Shown here piece after piece: positions 35,181 to 43,752 of a stretch of 64,000 nt of DNA. Position 1 is the first letter of the stretch, and every line of letters begins with the position of its first letter. A model generated the notes under the pieces. It saw only the letters and a program-made list of their open reading frames with translations, was not told the origin of the DNA and searched no databases. Made by a program: the position numbers and the translations under genes. The stretch comes from Bacilli bacterium (GTDB lineage Bacteria > Bacillota_I > Bacilli_A > RF39 > UBA660): contig JAFQCG010000001.1 in assembly GCA_017416535.1 (NCBI GenBank), positions 265,013-329,012 on the forward strand, read 5' to 3'.

Positions 35181-35208
35181 TTTACATTTGAAAAAAATTT
35201 GATATAAT
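35181..35208 (+). promoter_or_regulatory. Promoter of the lipoprotein-YtxH operon
   Basis: TTTACA (35181-35186), a 16-base spacer and TATAAT (35203-35208) with TGA before it. Confidence 0.6.
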
Positions 35209-35228
35209 GTAATAAGAGTAGGTGAAAT

Positions 35229-35897
35229 ATGAAAAAGATAATTGTTTTACTCTCTATTGTTGTATTATTTGTATCTGGATGTAGTGTTTATAGGTTAGAC
35301 AGTACTGATTTAGGAACAAATATTAAAGTTTTATTATCAGAAGATGTTAAGATATACAATGTATATTTCGATGGATATAAGTATTATGTACCAAAAGGAG
35401 TTAAGTTAACTAATAAGGAAGAGTATAATGCTACTTTTTTAGATAATAATGGTAATAATTATTACTTATATGTTGATGCGATAAGCTATTATAATAAAAC
35501 AGAAAATACTTACATGATTAATGATAAAATTCATTATTCTAATAAGTTAGATTATAATGGAAAAACTGGATATATTAACATTGAGGAAATTGATGGTAAG
35601 TATTTTGTTCATTTTATGTTTAACTATGCTAAAATGGAAGCGTATGTTTCAGAAGAAGATTTAACAACAGTAGTTAATAATATGTGCTTTATTTTAAGAA
35701 CAGTAAAATTTAATGATGATGTTTTAGAAAGTTTAATTGGGGATAATGTTTTAAGTTATCAAGAAGAGAACTTTACGTTATTTGATACAGAAAGTTCAAA
35801 TGAAGATTTCTTAGAAGTGGTAGAAGATGGTGAATCTACTAGCGAAGAGAGTTATTTTAAGTCTGATGAGGAATTCGAATTAGATGAAAACTATTAA
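35229..35897 (+). CDS. Lipoprotein of unknown function
   Basis: The 222-residue protein has a lipoprotein signal with lipobox VSGC (cysteine at about residue 18). The mature part is tyrosine- and asparagine-rich with beta character up to about 165, followed by an acidic, disordered tail. No family is recognised. It is the first gene of a four-gene unit with spacings of about 12 bases or overlaps, all apparently envelope-related. Confidence 0.75.
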   Translation: MKKIIVLLSIVVLFVSGCSVYRLDSTDLGTNIKVLLSEDVKIYNVYFDGYKYYVPKGVKLTNKEEYNATFLDNNGNNYYLYVDAISYYNKTENTYMINDKIHYSNKLDYNGKTGYINIEEIDGKYFVHFMFNYAKMEAYVSEEDLTTVVNNMCFILRTVKFNDDVLESLIGDNVLSYQEENFTLFDTESSNEDFLEVVEDGESTSEESYFKSDEEFELDENY

Positions 35898-35909
35898 AGA
35901 GGTGAATAT

Positions 35910-36980
35910 ATGGGCTTATTTGAAAAAATAAAGAATGCTTTATTTGAAGAAGAATATGTTGAAATTGAAGAAAAACCTAAAAAACCAAAGAAAGAGGTTT
36001 TTAAAAAAGAAGTTGAACGTCCAATAGCTAAGAAGGTTCTTTTACCAAAGAAAGAAGAACAAAAAATTGAAGAATTAGACGAAGCAGAATATTTAGATGA
36101 AGATTTCGAAATTCAACCTAAAAAGGAAGAAAAAAAAGAAACAAGAGTAGAAGAGATTCTTGATGATGTTAATGATTTTAAAGTTATGGATGATGAAGAC
36201 TTTAAAGTTGAGGAAGAAAACTATAGACCAGTAGAACCAAAGATTGTGAAAGTTTTTGAGAAGGATGAAAGACCTGTTAGAGAGGAAGTACATTACTATC
36301 AAAATAAAAAAGAAAAACAACCTTATGGAATCGATGAATCAAGTCGTGTAAGTGTTCCTGAATATGGTAGAAGTAGTGAGGTTTCTTATAGTGGTATTTA
36401 TGAGAGAAAAGAAGATAAGACTCATTTTAAACCATCACCTATTATTTCACCAATTTATGGTATTTTAGATAAAAATTATAAAAAAGAAGATGTTGTTACT
36501 AAGAAGGAAGTTCGTTTAACTAGTAGTTACGCTAAAGAAAACTTAAGCGTTGATGATGTTCGTAAAAAAGCATATGGAAGTTTAAGTGATGAAATAGCTA
36601 GAGAGTTACGTGAAGAAAAGAAAGAGGAAACAACATTTGAAGTAGATAATAATAATGATGACGATAATAATCTACTAGTTGATTTAAGTAGTGATGTAAG
36701 CAAACCAGCAGTAAAAGAAGTTACAATGGGAGATGCTTTAGAATATTTTGAAGATCTTGGATTAGAATATAATGTAGATTATGTTGATGCTAGTAAAGAT
36801 AAGGCAACAGGTCGTAGAAGCAAAGATAATTATGATGATGTTCCACAAATTACTCAAGAACTTCCAGTAGTTGAAGAAGAAAAAGTAGATGAAAAGAAAG
36901 AAGAGAGTAAAGATTTAAGTGTTTATTCAGATGATAATCTATTTGATTTAATTGATTCAATGTACAAAGAGAATGATTAG
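35910..36980 (+). CDS. Highly charged, mostly disordered cytoplasmic protein
   Basis: The 356 residues are mainly Lys/Glu/Asp-rich and likely unstructured. Two more ordered motifs stand out: a central FKPSPIISPIYGILDKNYKK block (about 175-194) and a DALEYFEDLGLEYNVDYVD helix (about 275-293). There is no membrane segment. I do not know a function; the architecture resembles scaffold proteins at the division site or membrane. It lies between a lipoprotein gene and DUF948/YtxH genes. Confidence 0.65.
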   Translation: MGLFEKIKNALFEEEYVEIEEKPKKPKKEVFKKEVERPIAKKVLLPKKEEQKIEELDEAEYLDEDFEIQPKKEEKKETRVEEILDDVNDFKVMDDEDFKVEEENYRPVEPKIVKVFEKDERPVREEVHYYQNKKEKQPYGIDESSRVSVPEYGRSSEVSYSGIYERKEDKTHFKPSPIISPIYGILDKNYKKEDVVTKKEVRLTSSYAKENLSVDDVRKKAYGSLSDEIARELREEKKEETTFEVDNNNDDDNNLLVDLSSDVSKPAVKEVTMGDALEYFEDLGLEYNVDYVDASKDKATGRRSKDNYDDVPQITQELPVVEEEKVDEKKEESKDLSVYSDDNLFDLIDSMYKEND

Positions 36981-36991
36981 GAGAAAAGAAT

Positions 36992-37282
36992 ATGGAAATG
37001 TTAAATGCAATTTTACCTGTATTATTATACGTAGCTGGTATCATATTATTAATAGTGTTAATAATATTAGGAATTAGATTAATTCAAATTCTTAATAAAG
37101 TAGATCGTGTTGTTGATAACGTTGAAGAAAAGGTTAATTCACTTAATTCTGCATTCGATGTTGTTAGTAAAGCGACTGATACATTGGCTGTAATTGGTGA
37201 CACAGTTGTAAATGGAATTACAGGTGTAGTTACAAGATTTATTAATAAGAGATTTAATAAAGAGGAGGATAATTATGAGTAA
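36992..37282 (+). CDS. DUF948-like single-pass membrane protein
   Basis: This 96-residue protein has an N-terminal membrane segment (about 7-30), then a helix of heptad type (ILNKVDRVVDNVEEKVNSLN) and a short amphipathic tail. This is the DUF948 pattern, found next to YtxH genes in many Firmicutes. The stop overlaps the next start by eight bases. Confidence 0.82.
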   Translation: MEMLNAILPVLLYVAGIILLIVLIILGIRLIQILNKVDRVVDNVEEKVNSLNSAFDVVSKATDTLAVIGDTVVNGITGVVTRFINKRFNKEEDNYE

Positions 37283-37691
37283 AGAAAAAAAATCTGGATT
37301 AGGTAAGTTTTTAGCAGGAGCTGCAATTGGTGCAGGATTAGGAATTTTATTTGCACCAAAAAAAGGTAGTGAAACAAGAGCTGAATTGAAAGCTAAAATT
37401 GATGAATTAGTAAAACAAATTAAAAAAATTGATTTAGAAGAAGTTAAGGAAGAATTTGAAGTTAAATTAGAAAACTTAAAAGCTGAACTTGCTGACTTAG
37501 ATAAAGAAAAAGTATTAGAAATTGCTAAGAAAAAAGCAGTTGAATTAAAAGAAAAAGCACAAGATTTAGTTCAATTAGCAGTAGAAAAAGGAACTCCAAT
37601 CTTAAAAGATATGGCAGAAGAAGTTAGATTAAAAACTATTGATGTAACTAAGGATGTTCTTAAAAAATTAGAAAACGCAGAAAAGAAATAA
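37275..37691 (+). CDS. YtxH-family protein
   Basis: A protein of 138 residues with the YtxH glycine-rich membrane segment (LGKFLAGAAIGAGLGILFAP, about 8-27) followed by KKGSETR and a long charged helix. In Bacillus such proteins are stress-associated, and their biochemical role is unclear. Coupled to the DUF948 gene. Confidence 0.88.
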   Translation: MSKEKKSGLGKFLAGAAIGAGLGILFAPKKGSETRAELKAKIDELVKQIKKIDLEEVKEEFEVKLENLKAELADLDKEKVLEIAKKKAVELKEKAQDLVQLAVEKGTPILKDMAEEVRLKTIDVTKDVLKKLENAEKK

Positions 37692-37716
37692 GAGTGACTT
37701 AGGTCATTCTTTTTTT
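37691..37716 (+). terminator. Terminator of the lipoprotein-YtxH operon
   Basis: GAGTGAC / GTCATTC hairpin followed by a T run. Confidence 0.7.
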
Positions 37717-37729
37717 AACGGAGGTATAT

Positions 37730-38608
37730 ATGTTTTTTAAAAAGACTTTATTTGACAAGTGTTTTAAATTAGATGATAATTTATTATTGTTTAAAAATAC
37801 GATTTGTTTTAATTATAAAAATATATATGATGATAATTATGTAGTACAAGGGTTTACTATTAGTAGGGATTATTCTTTAGTTTCTGCTTATAATAAATTT
37901 CATGCAAAGTCAAGAGTTTATTTGTATGAGAAAAATGGAAAATTTAATAAATATATAGAATTAGATAATTCTAATCATGTTGGTGGAATTAGTTATGATT
38001 ATATAAATGATTTAGTTTATATAACTGGTTCAAGAGGGAATGTTGATGTATATAGTTATCCTGAATTAATATGTGGGAATATTGTTAAGATTAAGAGTGA
38101 TATTAATATTTCTGAGATTGTTGGAGAAGTATTAAGTGCGGCTACTTTGTATTTTTATGACAATAAACTTTATGTATGTACTTTTGAAGGAATAGGTAAA
38201 ATGGTTATATTTGATTTAGAATTTTCTAAAAATAAGGTAAGTGTTATTTCTAGTAAAATAATTAATGATTTACCTCCAGCTGTACAAGGAATTTGTGTTT
38301 TTAAAAACAGTGATAAATTATATTATTTGTTTAGTCAGTCTTATAGCAAACTTAATTCTATAATTAAGTTGTTTGATGGAAAGTTTAATTTTTTAGGGCA
38401 ATATAAATTAAAAGATATTGGACTAGAGGGAATTGATATAGATTATACTGGTAATGTGTGTGGTGTATTTGAAAATGGTGTTAATATACTAAAAAAGGTA
38501 CATATTATGGATGTTATTTGTAGAAAAAAGAAAAGATTAGAAAAACATTTCTTTGATAAAGGTAATAAGTTTTCTGAAAAACTAAAAGAAAATATTGAAA
38601 AATATTAG
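37730..38608 (+). CDS. Unrecognised cytoplasmic protein, beta-propeller-like
   Basis: The 292-residue protein has alternating strands with YNDLVYITGSRGNVDVYSY and DNKLYVCTFEGIGKMVIFDL type blades, suggesting a small beta-propeller, and an ending rich in lysine. It lacks a signal peptide. It has a good GGAGG ribosome site and is followed by the tyrosine T-box. Function unknown. Confidence 0.6.
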   Translation: MFFKKTLFDKCFKLDDNLLLFKNTICFNYKNIYDDNYVVQGFTISRDYSLVSAYNKFHAKSRVYLYEKNGKFNKYIELDNSNHVGGISYDYINDLVYITGSRGNVDVYSYPELICGNIVKIKSDINISEIVGEVLSAATLYFYDNKLYVCTFEGIGKMVIFDLEFSKNKVSVISSKIINDLPPAVQGICVFKNSDKLYYLFSQSYSKLNSIIKLFDGKFNFLGQYKLKDIGLEGIDIDYTGNVCGVFENGVNILKKVHIMDVICRKKKRLEKHFFDKGNKFSEKLKENIEKY

Positions 38609-38622
38609 TTTTATGTTATTAT
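38595..38622 (+). promoter_or_regulatory. Promoter of the tyrosine T-box operon
   Basis: TTGAAA (38595-38600), a 16-base spacer and TATTAT (38617-38622); it overlaps the end of the preceding gene. Confidence 0.5.
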
Positions 38623-38627
38623 ATTAA

Positions 38628-38842
38628 TAGGTTTTCGATGAAAAACAATTAGTAGTTTAATTATATTTTTATAGAGATTTAGTGGTTGGTGAAAACTAAA
38701 AGTTATAATTAAATGAATTACATGTTGGGAGAAAAAACGTTTATCGCGTTAAGATATAAAGTGCATAGACTTAGGTTTATGAATTAAGGTGGTACCGCGA
38801 ACTATTCGTCCTTATATTGGATGAATAGTTTTTTATTTTTTA
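38628..38842 (+). promoter_or_regulatory. T-box leader, tyrosine-responsive
   Basis: The T-box AAGGTGGTACCGCGA is at 38786-38800. In stem I, AGAGATT...GGTTGGTG is followed by GAATTACATG, giving TAC (Tyr) at 38719-38721 as specifier. The terminator ACTATTCGTCC / GGATGAATAGT plus T run ends near 38842. The specifier agrees with tyrS downstream. The antiterminator region is almost the same as in the leucine T-box. Confidence 0.92.
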
Positions 38843-38853
38843 GGAGGTGTATT

Positions 38854-39399
38854 ATGCATACAGAATATGAGGTTAGAGTATTAGAAATTGATAGAGAAGA
38901 GATTGTTAAAAGGTTAGAACAATTAGGAGCAGAATTTCAATGGGATTATGTACAAAGAAGATATGTTTATGATTTTATTCCTAAAGTAGATAGTAAATGG
39001 ATAAGACTTAGAACAAATGGAAAGAAGACAACTCTTACTATTAAGAATTTAGTTTCTTCGGAGATTGATGGAACACAAGAATTAGAAATTGAAGTTGATA
39101 ATTTTGAAAGATGCCATTTAATATTAAAAGAATTAGGGTATGAAGCTAAAGGATATCAAGAAAATAGAAGATGCCAATATGTTTTAGATGGTGTTGAAAT
39201 TGATATAGATAGTTGGCCTTTAATTCCTACTTATTTGGAAATTGAGGGGCCAAGCGAAGATGCTGTATATGAAACTTTGAAAAAACTTGGGTTTGAAAAA
39301 AGTGCTGCTACTACAAGAGATGTAGAGGGAATATATTTAGATTATGGTCATAATTTAAATGAAATTTATGATTTAAAATTAGAGGAGGATAGAAAATAA
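38854..39399 (+). CDS. CYTH-domain protein (class IV adenylate cyclase/thiamine-triphosphatase fold)
   Basis: A 181-residue protein with the CYTH signature: EYEVRVLEID at the start, an arginine strand WIRLRTNG, GTQELEIEVDNF and a YLEIEGPSED strand. CYTH enzymes act on triphosphorylated substrates with divalent metals. The first motif is EYEVR rather than the more common ExExK, so the exact activity is open. It lies behind the tyrosine T-box and overlaps the tyrS start codon by one base, an unusual pairing. ATG 38854 follows AGGAGGTG. Confidence 0.88.
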   Translation: MHTEYEVRVLEIDREEIVKRLEQLGAEFQWDYVQRRYVYDFIPKVDSKWIRLRTNGKKTTLTIKNLVSSEIDGTQELEIEVDNFERCHLILKELGYEAKGYQENRRCQYVLDGVEIDIDSWPLIPTYLEIEGPSEDAVYETLKKLGFEKSAATTRDVEGIYLDYGHNLNEIYDLKLEEDRK

Positions 39400-40625
39400 T
39401 GACATTATTTGAAGAATTACAATGGAGAGGGTTAGTTCAAGATATTTCTAGCCCAGAATTAATAGATAAATTAAATGCAGGAGGATTAACTTTTTATATT
39501 GGAACTGATCCAACAGCTGATTCTATGCATATTGGACACTATTCATCTTTTTTAATATCTAAGAGATTAGCAAAAGCAGGACATCATCCATTATTATTAG
39601 TTGGTGGTGCAACTGGTATGATTGGAGATCCTAAACCAGATGCTGAAAGACCGATGATTACTAAAGAAGAAGTTGATCATAATATTAAAGGTCTTACAGA
39701 ACAAGCTGAAAAAATCTTTGGATTTGAAGTTGTTAATAACTGGGATTGGACTAAAGATATTAATGTAGTAGACTTCTTAAGAGATTATGGTAAATACTTT
39801 AATGTTAATTATATGCTTGCTAAAGATAAAGTAAAATCACGTATGGAAACTGGAATTACTTATGCAGAATTTTCGTATATGATTCTACAAGCATTAGACT
39901 TTATGTATTTATACGAAACAAGAGATTGTGTGCTACAAGTTGCTGGTTCAGATCAATGGGGTAATATTACTTCTGGTATTGAACTTATTAGAAAGAAACT
40001 TGATAAAGAAGCTTATGGTATGGTTATGCCACTTGTTACTGATTCTACAGGTAAGAAGTTTGGTAAAACAGAAGGTAATGCTTTATGGTTAGATAAGAAT
40101 AAAACTTCAAGTTATGAATTATATCAATATTTAATTAACTTAGAAGATTGTATGATTATTGATTACTTGAAGAAACTTACTTTCTTAAGTAAAGAAGAAA
40201 TTGAGGAAATCGAAAAGAGTCATAATGAAAATCCACATTTAAGAGAAGCTCATAAAGCTCTTGCTCGTGAAGTTATTACAGATTTACATGGTGAAGGTGC
40301 ATATGATGAAGCTGTAAAAATTAGTGAATCATTATTCAGTGGAGATATAAAGAATTTTACTGAAAATGAAATTAATGATGCTTTTAAAGGATTAGAACCA
40401 TTTAAATTGAATGAAGATACATTACTTATTGATGTATTGGTAAATGGTGGTGTTTGCTCTAGTAAGAGAGAAGCTCGTGAATTTATTACTAATGGATCAA
40501 TTAGTGTTAATGGAGAAAAGGTTACAGATTTAGAAATGATGATTACTAAGAGTAGTTGTTTATTTGAAAAATATGTAATTATTAGACGTGGTAAAAAGAA
40601 ATATCATATTGGAATTTATGAATAG
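39399..40625 (+). CDS. tyrS: Tyrosyl-tRNA synthetase
   Basis: The 408-residue class I enzyme has TFYIGTDPTADSMHIGHY (HIGH motif), GSDQWGNITSG, KFGKTEGNALW (KMSKS-loop equivalent) and a C-terminal S4 RNA-binding domain (about 340-405). Length and order are standard for bacterial TyrS. Controlled by the tyrosine T-box upstream, co-transcribed with the CYTH gene. Confidence 0.97.
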   Translation: MTLFEELQWRGLVQDISSPELIDKLNAGGLTFYIGTDPTADSMHIGHYSSFLISKRLAKAGHHPLLLVGGATGMIGDPKPDAERPMITKEEVDHNIKGLTEQAEKIFGFEVVNNWDWTKDINVVDFLRDYGKYFNVNYMLAKDKVKSRMETGITYAEFSYMILQALDFMYLYETRDCVLQVAGSDQWGNITSGIELIRKKLDKEAYGMVMPLVTDSTGKKFGKTEGNALWLDKNKTSSYELYQYLINLEDCMIIDYLKKLTFLSKEEIEEIEKSHNENPHLREAHKALAREVITDLHGEGAYDEAVKISESLFSGDIKNFTENEINDAFKGLEPFKLNEDTLLIDVLVNGGVCSSKREAREFITNGSISVNGEKVTDLEMMITKSSCLFEKYVIIRRGKKKYHIGIYE

Positions 40626-40637
40626 TAAAGTTTAAGA

Positions 40638-40664
40638 GGAAATATGTTAAGTATTTCCTTTTTT
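40638..40664 (+). terminator. Terminator after tyrS
   Basis: GGAAATA / TATTTCC hairpin followed by Ts. Confidence 0.75.
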
Positions 40665-40716
40665 GTGGAAAAGATATATTATTTTTGTTATCATAAGTAT
40701 GAGAAGGTGATAATGC

Positions 40717-41925
40717 ATGCAAAAGAAATTATTTAAATTGTTGAAATTAGTCGCAATATTTTGTGTTGTGATTTTGGTTATAGAACTTATATATATTATT
40801 TACTTACTACAAGGTAAATCAATTTATTTTGATGGGATTAATTCTGTTATAAATGTTGATAAAGGATATGTTGCAGTTGGTAGTAACAATAACAATGATA
40901 AGTATTATGAAAAAGCAAAGATTACAAAATATAATAATAAGAAGGAAAAGATTTTTGAGAAACTTTATAATAAAGGATACAATGGAGTTTTCTTTGATGT
41001 TATTTTAGATCAAGAGGAAAATTTAATTGCCGTAGGTAGTTTTGAATCTAGTGAAGAATACCATTTAGAAGGTAGAAGAATAGGTTTGATTGTTAAGTAT
41101 GATAAAGATGGTAATTTGTTATATGAAAATACATTTAAGGTTTTAGATAATACTAAATTTACTAGTGTTGAAGTGATGGAAGATAGTTATATTGTTACTG
41201 GACAAAGTGTTTATTCTGACATGAAGGTTGGTTTTTCTTCGGATGGCGGAGCTTTTGTTATGAAGTATGATAAAGAGTTAAAACTTGTATGGAAGAATAA
41301 TTATGGTGATAGTAAAACATCTTCTTATAATGATGTTGCGATATATAAAGACGATATTTATGTAGTTGGTGTTACTTCTAATAATATTGGTATTATTTCT
41401 AAGTATAATGATAAGGGGAAATTGCTTGATACTAGTAAATATAAATATACAGATGATTTAGGTTTTACTGGTATTGTTTGTTATGATAAGCATTTTTATG
41501 TTACTGGTGGGAAGAAGAATGTAAATACTTCTGATGTAGATGCAGTAATTGTTAAGTATGAGAGAGACTTAGATGTTGATGAAGAAATTGTTTATGAAGA
41601 TAAGGGATTTGAAAGATTTAATCAGGTAATTGTTGATAAAAATAATAATTTAGTTGTAGTAGGGACTACCGCTGAAGTTAATAAAGTTGATTCTAGTGAA
41701 TCAGTAAATGTATTTACACATGATGGATTAATTGGTAAATATGATAAAGATTTAGAGAAAGTTTCTGTTGTACGTTATGGTGATGATAGAGATGATTATT
41801 TTACAGATGTTATTGTTAGTGATGGTAATTATTTGGTATCTGGTTATTCATCTTATGAAGATGGAAGTTATTTAAATAAGTTTATTACTTATAGTGATGC
41901 ACTTAAAACATTAGGGGTGGAATAA
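40717..41925 (+). CDS. Membrane-anchored beta-propeller-like protein
   Basis: The protein has 402 residues with an N-terminal membrane segment (about 7-29) and repeated outer blades of about 45-50 residues, each with a GYVAVGSNNN / ENLIAVGSFES / DSYIVTGQSVY / NLVVVGTTAE strand and a later KYDKDGNLLYEN-type strand. This resembles SBBP/delta-60-like propellers. Function unknown. GAAGGTGAT supports ATG 40717. The stop overlaps the start of the phosphatase gene (TAATG). Confidence 0.7.
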   Translation: MQKKLFKLLKLVAIFCVVILVIELIYIIYLLQGKSIYFDGINSVINVDKGYVAVGSNNNNDKYYEKAKITKYNNKKEKIFEKLYNKGYNGVFFDVILDQEENLIAVGSFESSEEYHLEGRRIGLIVKYDKDGNLLYENTFKVLDNTKFTSVEVMEDSYIVTGQSVYSDMKVGFSSDGGAFVMKYDKELKLVWKNNYGDSKTSSYNDVAIYKDDIYVVGVTSNNIGIISKYNDKGKLLDTSKYKYTDDLGFTGIVCYDKHFYVTGGKKNVNTSDVDAVIVKYERDLDVDEEIVYEDKGFERFNQVIVDKNNNLVVVGTTAEVNKVDSSESVNVFTHDGLIGKYDKDLEKVSVVRYGDDRDDYFTDVIVSDGNYLVSGYSSYEDGSYLNKFITYSDALKTLGVE

Positions 41926-42458
41926 TGAAAATAGCATTAGTTAGACATGGTCAAACAGAAAGTAATTATAATGAGATATGTCAGGGTTCAACTAATATAT
42001 TACTTAATGATACAGGACGTAGACAATGTCAAAAATTAAGAGATAAAATAAAAGATAAAAAGTTTGATGTTTGTTATATGTCACCTTTAGTTAGGGCTGT
42101 TGAAACTGCTATGATACTTATTGGAGATAGAGTAGAGATGATTCCTGATAAGAGATTGGTAGATAGACATTTAGGTGAATTAGAAGGAAAGAGTAGAAGT
42201 TTATATGATTCTAATAAGTATTGGGATTATAATTTAAATTCTAATGATTTAGGTGTTGAACCTGTACAAGATATATTTAAAAGATGTAGAGATTTTTTAG
42301 ATTATGTTTTAGAAAAACATAGAGATGAATATGTTTTGGTTGTTGCTCATGCTGCTAGTATTAGGGCAATTAGACATATTTTATTGAAGAGTGATTTAAG
42401 TAAGAATTTATTACTTAAAGATATAGATAATTGTTATTATGAGGAAATAGAGGTGTAG
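41925..42458 (+). CDS. Histidine phosphatase family protein
   Basis: A 177-residue protein with the catalytic VRHGQTESN motif (phosphohistidine at about residue 8), the conserved LGELEG block and the second histidine in VVAHAASIRAI. Its short form matches phosphoglycerate-mutase-like phosphatases. Substrate undetermined. Coupled to genes on both sides. Confidence 0.92.
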   Translation: MKIALVRHGQTESNYNEICQGSTNILLNDTGRRQCQKLRDKIKDKKFDVCYMSPLVRAVETAMILIGDRVEMIPDKRLVDRHLGELEGKSRSLYDSNKYWDYNLNSNDLGVEPVQDIFKRCRDFLDYVLEKHRDEYVLVVAHAASIRAIRHILLKSDLSKNLLLKDIDNCYYEEIEV

Positions 42459-42461
42459 GTT

Positions 42462-42809
42462 ATGTCAGATAATATGGATTTATTTGAAGATGAAATTGCA
42501 GAAATAAGAGAGTTTTCGGAACTTGATTTGGATGTCTTTCATGATGTTTTAGAATGTACTAGAGGTGTTGTTGAGGGACTTGGTAATAAAATATCTCCAA
42601 TATCTGTTGTAGATATTATTGAAGGAGCAGTTGAAAACTTAGTTTATGAAACAGCAGCTAAAGAAGAAGGCATTACTGTTGATGATGCGGTTAATCGTGC
42701 TGTTGAAAATTTAGGATTAATTGATGATACAGCGGAAATAGAAGCAATGCTTGAAGATAATAAATATACTCCAAGCGATGAACTTGATACTGGTAAGGTA
42801 AGACAATAA
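42462..42809 (+). CDS. Unrecognised acidic protein
   Basis: The 115-residue product is acidic and helical with no signal or membrane segment. It contains no motif I recognise. It starts three bases after the phosphatase stop, so it is the last gene of that operon, before a bidirectional terminator. Confidence 0.65.
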   Translation: MSDNMDLFEDEIAEIREFSELDLDVFHDVLECTRGVVEGLGNKISPISVVDIIEGAVENLVYETAAKEEGITVDDAVNRAVENLGLIDDTAEIEAMLEDNKYTPSDELDTGKVRQ

Positions 42810-42836
42810 AAAAAGCTTAAGTATTCTTAAGCTTTT
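42808..42836. terminator. Bidirectional terminator
   Basis: AAGCTTAAG / CTTAAGCTT perfect stem flanked by A and T runs, between the convergent unknown gene and rpsD. Confidence 0.8.
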
Positions 42837-42847
42837 TCTTTTTATAA

Positions 42848-43450
42848 TTACTTGTTATAGAATTCAACGATTAATGCTTCATTGATATCAGCATTAAGTT
42901 CATTTCTTTCAGGAAGTCTAACATAAGTAGCTTCTTTTTTATTTTCATCATAAGTAATGAATTCAACTCTTTTTGTAACTTTTTCTAATGATTCGTTAAC
43001 AACTTTTAAGTTTTTATCATCTTCTTTTAATGAAATAACATCTCCAACTTTAACTCTGTATGAAGGAATATCAACTTTTTTACCATTAACAGTAACGTGT
43101 CCGTGGTTAACAAGTTGTCTAGCTCCACGACGAGTAGAAGCGAAACCGATACGGTAAACTAAGTTATCTAAACGAGATTCTAATAATCTTAAGAAATTAG
43201 TACCGTGAATTCCAGTCATTTTTTCAGCTTCAACGAAAGTTTTATGGAATTGTTTTTCATTAACACCATACATAAAACGAACTTTTTGTTTTTCTTTTAA
43301 TTGGTTTCCGTAGTCAGATGGTTTACCTTTACGAGCATTACCATGTTGACCAGGACCATATGGACGACGAGCTAATTCTTTACCAGTTTCACTGATTGAG
43401 AATCCAACACGTCTAGCTTGTTTATAAGCTGGACCAGTATATCTTGCCAT
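42848..43450 (-). CDS. rpsD: Ribosomal protein S4
   Basis: The 200-residue protein starts [20 protein letters not shown], carries the small-subunit S4 block and the S4 RNA-binding domain (about 90-150, [20 protein letters not shown]). It nucleates 30S assembly and, in Bacillus, represses its own mRNA. GAAAGGAGA precedes ATG 43450. No zinc cysteines are seen, so it is the C-minus form. Confidence 0.98.
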   Translation of the reverse strand: MARYTGPAYKQARRVGFSISETGKELARRPYGPGQHGNARKGKPSDYGNQLKEKQKVRFMYGVNEKQFHKTFVEAEKMTGIHGTNFLRLLESRLDNLVYRIGFASTRRGARQLVNHGHVTVNGKKVDIPSYRVKVGDVISLKEDDKNLKVVNESLEKVTKRVEFITYDENKKEATYVRLPERNELNADINEALIVEFYNK

Positions 43451-43607
43451 AATTTATTTCTCCTTTCTTATATTTACAAATCAATGAAATGAGTTAGTCG
43501 TATCTTAGGGAGTTTTTCTTATGTTTTCGCATAAACAGCAACTGTTACTAGCTTGAATTGAAAAACACTTTAAAATACTCTAATTCCGCTGTTTCAAGGA
43601 ATTTGCA
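43451..43607 (-). promoter_or_regulatory. rpsD leader, probable S4 autoregulatory RNA
   Basis: About 155 transcribed bases separate the promoter and the rpsD start, far longer than other leaders here without a T-box. They hold several short inverted repeats (for example GCTGTTTATGCG / TGCGAAAACATA surroundings). S4 binding sites of this position and size are known in Firmicute rpsD leaders; I cannot prove the fold by eye. Confidence 0.6.
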
Positions 43608-43613
43608 TTATTA

Positions 43614-43642
43614 ATTATATGTTAAAAGTGTTGATTTGTCAA
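43614..43642 (-). promoter_or_regulatory. rpsD promoter
   Basis: On the minus strand: TTGACA (43642-43637), a 17-base spacer and TATAAT (43619-43614), a full consensus match as expected for a ribosomal protein gene. Confidence 0.85.
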
Positions 43643-43752
43643 CGTTTTTATTAGATTAGAAGTAGGTATATAGATAATTTTATCTAAAATAGTAGAAAAT
43701 TGGAGTATGATTGTGATAAAATGATGATAGAATTAAAAATAGAGGTGAGGAT

